Part shown: piece after piece, positions 62,385 through 64,000 of the stretch
Numbering within the stretch: the stretch's first letter is position 1
Layout: every line of letters begins with the position of its first letter
DNA from: Acetobacter farinalis
Lineage (GTDB): Bacteria; Pseudomonadota; Alphaproteobacteria; Acetobacterales; Acetobacteraceae
DNA: 64,000 nt
Direction: 5' to 3'
Assembly: GCF_026240015.1 (NCBI RefSeq)
Contig: NZ_JAPIUX010000001.1
Span: forward strand, 496,001 to 560,000
Made by a program: the position numbers and the translations under genes
The notes under the pieces: generated by a model
Seen by the model: only the letters and a program-made list of their open reading frames with translations
Database searches by the model: none
What the model was told of the DNA's origin: nothing

Positions 62385-63805
62385 CTGACGCCTCTTCTCA
62401 CGCCCGACACGTCCGAATTCAGCAAAGTTTTGACTCCGCTGAGGCGTATGAGGCCACCGCCGTGCTGCAACGTGTGGCGGCCCGGCGTCTGTTTGAAGAG
62501 ATCCAGAGACGGCTGGCAGGCCGCGTGCCGACCCGCATTCTGGAAATTGGCTGCGGCACGGGCTTTCTGACGGAGTTGCTTCACAGGGCATGGCCTCAGG
62601 CGGAGCTGGTGGCGACAGATCTGGCCCCACGCATGCTGGAGCGCGCCCGCGCGCGCGTTGGCAATACCGTGCGGTTTTATGAGATGGATGCCGCCCGCCC
62701 CGATGTTTCAGGGCCGTTTGACCTGATTTGCGGTAATCTGGTTTTTCAGTGGCTGGACGCACCACAAACAGTTTTGCGCACGCTGACTGGCCTGCTGGCT
62801 CCCGGCGGGGTGGTCGGGGTTTCAACCCTGCTGGCAGGGACATTTGAGGAATGGCAGAGGGCCTGCGCTGCGGAAGGGCTTGCGGCCGCAACACCGGAGT
62901 ATCCCGCAGAGCAGGCCCTTCAGGCATGGCAGCCCGACCTGTGTTCCGGGCGCTGGGTGGCGGAACGCTGCCTCCAGTCCTTTGAGGACGGTCTGGCTTT
63001 TGTCAGGCATCTGAAAGATACGGGGGCATCTGTGCCACGGGAAGGGCGGCGGCCGTTTTCTCCGGCGCAGTTGCGGCGTGTTTTACGGCGTTTTGAAAAA
63101 GCTGGCGCTGTTGTGACCTGGAATCTGGCCTATGGCTGTTTTCAGAAGCCGCAGCGTGCCGGGGTTTTTGTGACCGGAACAGATACCGGTGTGGGAAAAA
63201 CCCTGACGTCCGCCTGTCTGGTGCAGGCCTGGAAGGCGCTCTACTGGAAACCACTGCAAAGCGGCCTTGCGGATGAGGCGGGGGATACCGCAACGGTTCA
63301 GGCATTGAGCGGGTGCGCGGTGGAGGACTGCTTTGCTCCTGCTGGAGCTTATCAGGCACCGCTCTCCCCTCTGGCAGCGGCACAGGCGGAAGGGGCGGAG
63401 ATTGACCCGGCAGGCCTAATTCTTCCTCTGGATCAGGCCGAGCGTCCTTTGGTGGTGGAAGGGGCTGGCGGCCTGATGGTGCCAGCCACAGAAACACTGA
63501 TGATGATTGATCTGGCAGAACGTTGGGGGCTGCCGGTTGTGCTGGTTGCCCGCAGCGGGCTGGGCACCCTGAACCATACCCTTTTGAGTCTGGAGGCCCT
63601 GCGTGCGCGTGGGCTGGCTGTTGCGGGTGTGGTGTTCAGCGGGCCGCTTAATCCGGAAAACAGCCGTACAATTCAGGAAAAAGGACGGGTGCGCATTCTG
63701 GCAGCACTTCCGCAGCAGGAGAAGATTACGGCTCAGAGTGTTGTGGAGCTGAGCCGTTTGCTTCCCTCATGGCGTGATGTCTGCACACCCGTGCAGGATC
63801 AATGA
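62381..63805 (+). CDS. bioCD: Fused malonyl-ACP methyltransferase / dethiobiotin synthetase (BioC-BioD)
   Basis: This is one 474-aa polypeptide with two biotin enzymes. Residues about 10-255 are BioC: IQQSFDSAEAYEATAVLQR, motif I RILEIGCGTGFLTELL, VATDLAPRMLERAR, LICGNLVFQWLDAP. Residues about 262-474 are BioD: FVTGTDTGVGKTLTSACLVQ (P-loop), YWKPLQSGLADEAGDT, PLVVEGAGGLMVPATET and LVARSGLGTLNHTLLSLEAL. The frame runs through the joint (AYGCFQKPQRAGVFVTG) without a stop. The stop overlaps the end of convergent lexA by seven bases. BioC caps malonyl-ACP; BioD makes dethiobiotin. bioB is not in the window. Confidence 0.93.
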   Translation: MTDASSHARHVRIQQSFDSAEAYEATAVLQRVAARRLFEEIQRRLAGRVPTRILEIGCGTGFLTELLHRAWPQAELVATDLAPRMLERARARVGNTVRFYEMDAARPDVSGPFDLICGNLVFQWLDAPQTVLRTLTGLLAPGGVVGVSTLLAGTFEEWQRACAAEGLAAATPEYPAEQALQAWQPDLCSGRWVAERCLQSFEDGLAFVRHLKDTGASVPREGRRPFSPAQLRRVLRRFEKAGAVVTWNLAYGCFQKPQRAGVFVTGTDTGVGKTLTSACLVQAWKALYWKPLQSGLADEAGDTATVQALSGCAVEDCFAPAGAYQAPLSPLAAAQAEGAEIDPAGLILPLDQAERPLVVEGAGGLMVPATETLMMIDLAERWGLPVVLVARSGLGTLNHTLLSLEALRARGLAVAGVVFSGPLNPENSRTIQEKGRVRILAALPQQEKITAQSVVELSRLLPSWRDVCTPVQDQ

Positions 63806-64000
63806 TACCGGCGGATCAATCCGGCCAGTTTCCCCTGAATATGCAGGCGTTCGGCTGGCACAATGCGGGTTTCATAACGCGGGTTGGCGGGCTCGAGCGC
63901 GATGGTGTTGCCCTTGCGGCGCAGGCGCTTGAGCGTGACTTCACTGTTATCAATCAGAGCGACGATAATCTGGCCATTCTCAGCATCTTCCGCACGGCGG
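63799..64000 (-). CDS. lexA: LexA repressor, C-terminal part (gene runs off the window)
   Basis: The last 66 codons of a minus-strand gene are visible. They read AEDAENGQIIVALIDNSEVT, then LKRLRRKGNTIALEPANP, and end KLAGLIRRYH. This is the S24 peptidase domain of LexA: the lysine in TLKRLRRKG is at the place of the catalytic Lys of the Ser-Lys pair. The catalytic serine, cleavage site and DNA-binding domain lie outside. Another S24-type repressor cannot be fully excluded. The stop codon overlaps the bioCD stop region by seven bases, tail to tail. Confidence 0.85.
   Translation of the reverse strand, partial: RRAEDAENGQIIVALIDNSEVTLKRLRRKGNTIALEPANPRYETRIVPAERLHIQGKLAGLIRRYH

Overview
The window is a dense, mostly housekeeping stretch of a high-GC alphaproteobacterial chromosome. 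The best fit is an acetic acid bacterium (Acetobacteraceae, probably Acetobacter or a close relative). The main evidence is an aar-type acetic-acid-resistance neighbourhood: citrate synthase (aarA/gltA), a SixA-like phosphatase (aarB position) and succinyl-CoA:acetate CoA-transferase (aarC) with its catalytic glutamate at residue 294. Alphaproteobacterial signatures agree with this: TrcR (DUF1013), the order plsC-miaB-phoH-ybeY-corC, a thioredoxin-fold protein beside smc, and uvrC-pgsA-moaD-moaE. I see no tRNA, rRNA, insertion sequence, prophage or CRISPR array.

Layout. 0-16 kb: prfC; an MFS/Nudix pair; NAD-type isocitrate dehydrogenase; aminopeptidase P; prmA behind a UvrD-type helicase; a tandem pair of RadC paralogues divergent from the helicase; purEK; two divergent YdcH/DUF465 micro-proteins; trcR; a small heat-shock protein; rpmE. 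16-31 kb: mscL; a small lipoprotein; secDF; a Gfo/Idh/MocA oxidoreductase; nrdAB behind a perfect inverted repeat; a TrmN6-type methyltransferase; a polyprenyl diphosphate synthase; pyrE-murI; an ELM1-type protein; a short orphan; citrate synthase. 31-46 kb: sixA, aroQ and a phosphoesterase, then aarC; an unknown anchored protein; a very long SMC; then the corC/ybeY/phoH/miaB/plsC block. 46-64 kb: tamA-tamB; xth; a membrane dipeptidase; uvrC-pgsA-lipoprotein-moaDE; the biotin cluster (bioA divergent from bioF-bioH-like-bioCD); and the 3' end of lexA.

How the genes work together. Citrate synthase, NAD-specific isocitrate dehydrogenase and AarC are three parts of the modified citric acid cycle that acetic acid bacteria use to oxidise and detoxify acetate. 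NrdAB, PurEK, PyrE, the helicase, UvrC, Xth, SMC, the RadC pair and LexA cover nucleotide supply and genome maintenance. SecDF, TamAB, PlsC, PgsA, MurI and the polyprenyl synthase cover the envelope. The biotin cluster supplies every late step except BioB, which is not in the window.

No wholly new multi-gene system is evident. The observations most worth following are the RadC pair, in which each copy keeps the half the other has lost; the BioC-BioD fusion protein; two strong palindromes upstream of aarC and nrdA; and the additional genes inside the aar neighbourhood. Start codons were chosen by reading ribosome-binding sites and family lengths by eye, so several are provisional.
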